This document shows positions 61,011-64,000 of a DNA stretch of 64,000 bases, one piece after another. Each line of letters opens with the position of its first letter. Position 1 is the stretch's first letter. The translations under genes and the position numbers were made by a program. This DNA comes from Hemicentrotus pulcherrimus (lineage: Eukaryota; Echinodermata; Echinoidea; Camarodonta; Strongylocentrotidae): contig BEXV01000010.1 of assembly GCA_003118195.1 (NCBI GenBank), positions 456,114 to 520,113 of the forward strand, given 5' to 3'. The notes under the pieces are model-generated. The model was not told the DNA's origin and did not search any database. It saw only the letters and a list, made by a program, of their open reading frames with translations.

Positions 61011-64000
61011 CTGGAAGGAAAAATGAATAGAATATGGACAGGTTAAGAAACATCAACAATTTCTTTGAATTCCTCTTTCTCTGTGAATTTCTTACTTTCT
61101 TAAAATCAAATAGGCATGATCCATTTTGGAATTAAGTTCTCATCATCACTGCCATCACCTCCACCACTGCATGAGTCCACCATTTATACCATAAACATCA
61201 TCATCAACACCATTTATCATTATCATCACCACTGTCATCATCACTACTACTATCATAACAATTGTCATTTCATGATCATTATGTATATTTGAATCACCAT
61301 TGCATGGCATTCCTATCTATGTGTTATTAAAGTATATGAGCGATCGCCCTCTTGGCTCCATACGAATATATTGAGGTCACCAATGCAGGGACAGTGCAGG
61401 TTCAATGCTGGCATGTGGTTTCGAAAAGGAATTTTATTCAAGAAAAAAATTCCTTGAAAACTGAAAAGTTTCAAACAGCCTTCTATAATCCTTCACTTGT
61501 AAAATCATATTCACTGAATATCCAAAGATTTTTTAACAAATATGCAGCTAAGCAATAAACCAAAGCCAGTGATGCACAAAGACAATGTTTTCCAAAGGGC
61601 TAGGCTCAATTGATTTTGCTCATCATCCGTGATAGTTTTCATACTTTCTTTGTTGCAGGCTGGTTAAGTTAGCAGTCACGATAGTGGAGTTGAACAAACA
61701 ATATTCATCCATTGGTTCATGGTCATCATTATTAACCTAGATCATACCCAAAAAAGTTTCCTAGACAAAATCCTGGCACCTTTCTGAATGACACCTATGA
61801 ATGTCAACTGCTCAAGTAGAAAGTCAAATTCGCTTCATTTATGAATTACAACAACCAAGAAGCTTGCAACATTTAACATAAACTTTTCTTTTGATTGTTC
61901 AGCTGCACTATATGTACCCCTAATTGACCCCCAAGGCTAGTTTAGCAACACAATGTTGAAGTTGAATTATATAACTAAACCTTTATATTACTGGGATTTA
62001 GTACAAAGTTCATAAGTTTCCTAGTTTCTCATTTGCTACACCATACTGCCAATGACATTGTAACATTGCTCTCAAAGAAGACCAGAGTAGCAGTAATGTT
62101 GCCAATTTGGCTCCTGATTAAACGATTTCTCTGTATTATCAGACAGACGTTTATGTCCATAATTTCCTTTACTTAACTAATCTACCCTTATAACTTTGGA
62201 ATATCCACCTTGATATAAGATGGGTATAACAAGGATCCTGGATATCCCATTAGGACAATCAGAAGTCAACTTGTAACCCCTCTGAAAAAGTCCTTGGTGC
62301 TTTGGGAGTGATAATACCCAATTCATCAGACAAGAGCCTCACTTGTCGACTCGTCAAATCAAATCACACCCTAATTATTTTAGGACGTGAGAATCCAGCA
62401 CAATTTTTGCAAGATGGGATGGTAAGCTACTCAAAAAGTTGTAAGGGCATTGGAAAAGGGGGTCAAAAGATAGAGGGGCACTTCAAGTAATGTGGGGGTC
62501 TTCTAGATTTTAGAATATTGAAGAGAGATCCCATAAAAGTTTCCCCACAATGTCTATTTTGTTAAGTATTTCTTGTACGTCTACCTGTGTGTAGGGGCTG
62601 AGGGCGTCATATAGCATTAAAGGCAAAATTGAGACAAAATAAATCTAACCAATTATCTTTGATGGAAGGCAGATTATATCCCTTTTTCAGAGGGGGGGGG
62701 GGAGAGGGGTCATTTTCTTTTTTATCATTAAAAGGAAAAAATTTCTAATTTGACATGGTTAATTCTATTAAACCCCAATTAATGCTCAATTTATCACTAT
62801 TTGGTATATCATCTAAGTACACTAAGTAAAAGCTACTAAGAATCTTACACCTAGATTAGTACAAGGTTAACATCTCTTGTAAACCTTGGAAGGGAATTGA
62901 ACATCTAAAATACCTGGCTTCTTAATAAAGATTTGGATTACAAGATCAGTATTTAAGGTGATTAAGATATCTTCATTAATCTTAAATCTTCTTTGTAATT
63001 TCATGGAGTAGTTCTTTGTCAGAAATAAAATCTCAGATATTATCATTTCTTGTACATTGCACGAGATTTCAATTTATGAAATGTGGACATTTCTTGCATA
63101 TTTCCCTTCCATCTCATATCATTTATTTAAATTTTACTCCTACAGGAAGTACTCCATCCAATAATCCCTGGATGAAATCCCTCTCTAAACATGCATTGGA
63201 TGCAAATTTTGACATTTTAAAATAAAAAAGGTTCTTGGAACTTTTTCTTTCAACTGGGTAGGAAAATATATATTGCTCTTTTTTTTATGTTCCTCTTTCA
63301 CCAATCAATGAAATTTTAGCTAATAAATATTGTTTTAGGTTATAACAGCTGGCATCTATTTTTTCTTTCTGAAATCCACCCCACCCTTTCCCTAAATCTA
63401 TTTTGACAAGCATCATCTTGGGCAACATTCTACTTCAGACTTTATGACCATGTTCTTGATTTCCTCCCAGCCTGTACATGAACATCAAACATTTAATATG
63501 CTTTCAACCGGTTTCTACTCCAATTCACTTTGCATAGGAAATGTACAGTTAGGGCACTGAACCCCTAGAACAGGGACGATCTTTCCACGTGACTACACAT
63601 TTCATCCTTTTCTGATTTCCCTGCAGACCAATAATTTTTGTGATGTTATTATAGCAGACATCCAGCCTATCAGATTTCTATTGCCAGACATATTGAAATA
63701 AAGAAGCCATGTCAATGGAATTATGTTACACATTCATGCTTCTAGGTCAGTGAAGAAATTAAGACAGTTTTTGCCCTAAGTTACCCTTCTCGTTCACCAA
63801 GAGGTCATTGTAGTAGCTGTTTCTTCAAATCGTTTATTGAAGACAGATTTTTGCTTTAAAAGCATTTTTCATGTTTTTATTTATTCTTTATTTCATAATT
63901 CTCTAAGGGTAAGGATTAACATGATCTAACACTTTCATATCATTTATCAGCCTCCACATGACAATGGCTAATACCATTCCTTGTCCTTCCCTAATCGTCA
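61011..64000. other. ECM3-like intron continuing past the window end
   Basis: No minus-strand exon with splice sites could be supported in these 3 kb. It contains the CAT-rich microsatellite and a G run near 62691-62702. Confidence 0.55.
61140..61262 (+). repeat. (CAT/CAC)n imperfect trinucleotide repeat
   Basis: About 120 bases dominated by CATCAT, CACCA and CATTAT words. Low complexity, intronic. Confidence 0.8.

Overview
The window is animal nuclear DNA: AT-rich, intron-rich, with dispersed inverted-repeat elements, tRNA-derived SINE-like repeats, microsatellites and one assembly gap of 544 N. It most likely comes from a sea urchin. The main reason is a long spliced gene whose product matches, as I recall it, the sea-urchin blastocoel matrix protein ECM3, a member of the FRAS1/FREM2 family. 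No database search was possible, so family names rest on domain layout and remembered motifs.

Layout. (1) 825-2567, minus strand: a vasorin/slit-like type I membrane protein (LRR, EGF, FN3, transmembrane segment, PPxY-bearing tail) with its whole coding sequence in one exon. (2) 13281-18139, plus strand: the last six coding exons (251 residues) of a GLYR1/glyoxylate-reductase-type beta-hydroxyacid dehydrogenase. Its N-terminal NAD-binding exons were not found and probably lie before base 1, which would place the LRR gene antisense inside a GLYR1 intron. (3) 23548-61010, minus strand: the last 19 coding exons (1260 residues) of the ECM3/FREM2-like gene. They encode five Calx-beta domains, a long cysteine-containing C-terminal ectodomain, one transmembrane helix and a short tail ending in a PDZ-ligand motif. 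The CSPG-repeat half of the gene lies past 64000.

The GLYR1-like and ECM3-like genes converge; their 3' ends face each other across roughly 19550-20730. All 25 spliced exons keep an open, phase-consistent frame. Introns are short at the 3' end of the ECM3-like gene and grow to 6.8, 11.9 and more than 3 kb toward its 5' side. The gap (38272-38815) falls in an intron, and the Calx-beta domain split by that intron reads through without loss.

The rest is intron and intergenic DNA. It holds at least four terminal-inverted-repeat or palindromic elements, two or three SINE-like repeats, short tandem arrays (35, 139 and about 277 bases), purine/pyrimidine tracts and a few candidate regulatory motifs. 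I found no bacterial-type system, CRISPR array, rRNA or intact tRNA. The best leads are protein-level: a retained catalytic-type lysine in the GLYR1-like enzyme, dibasic sites beside the ECM3 membrane anchor that could allow shedding, and the nested antisense gene arrangement.
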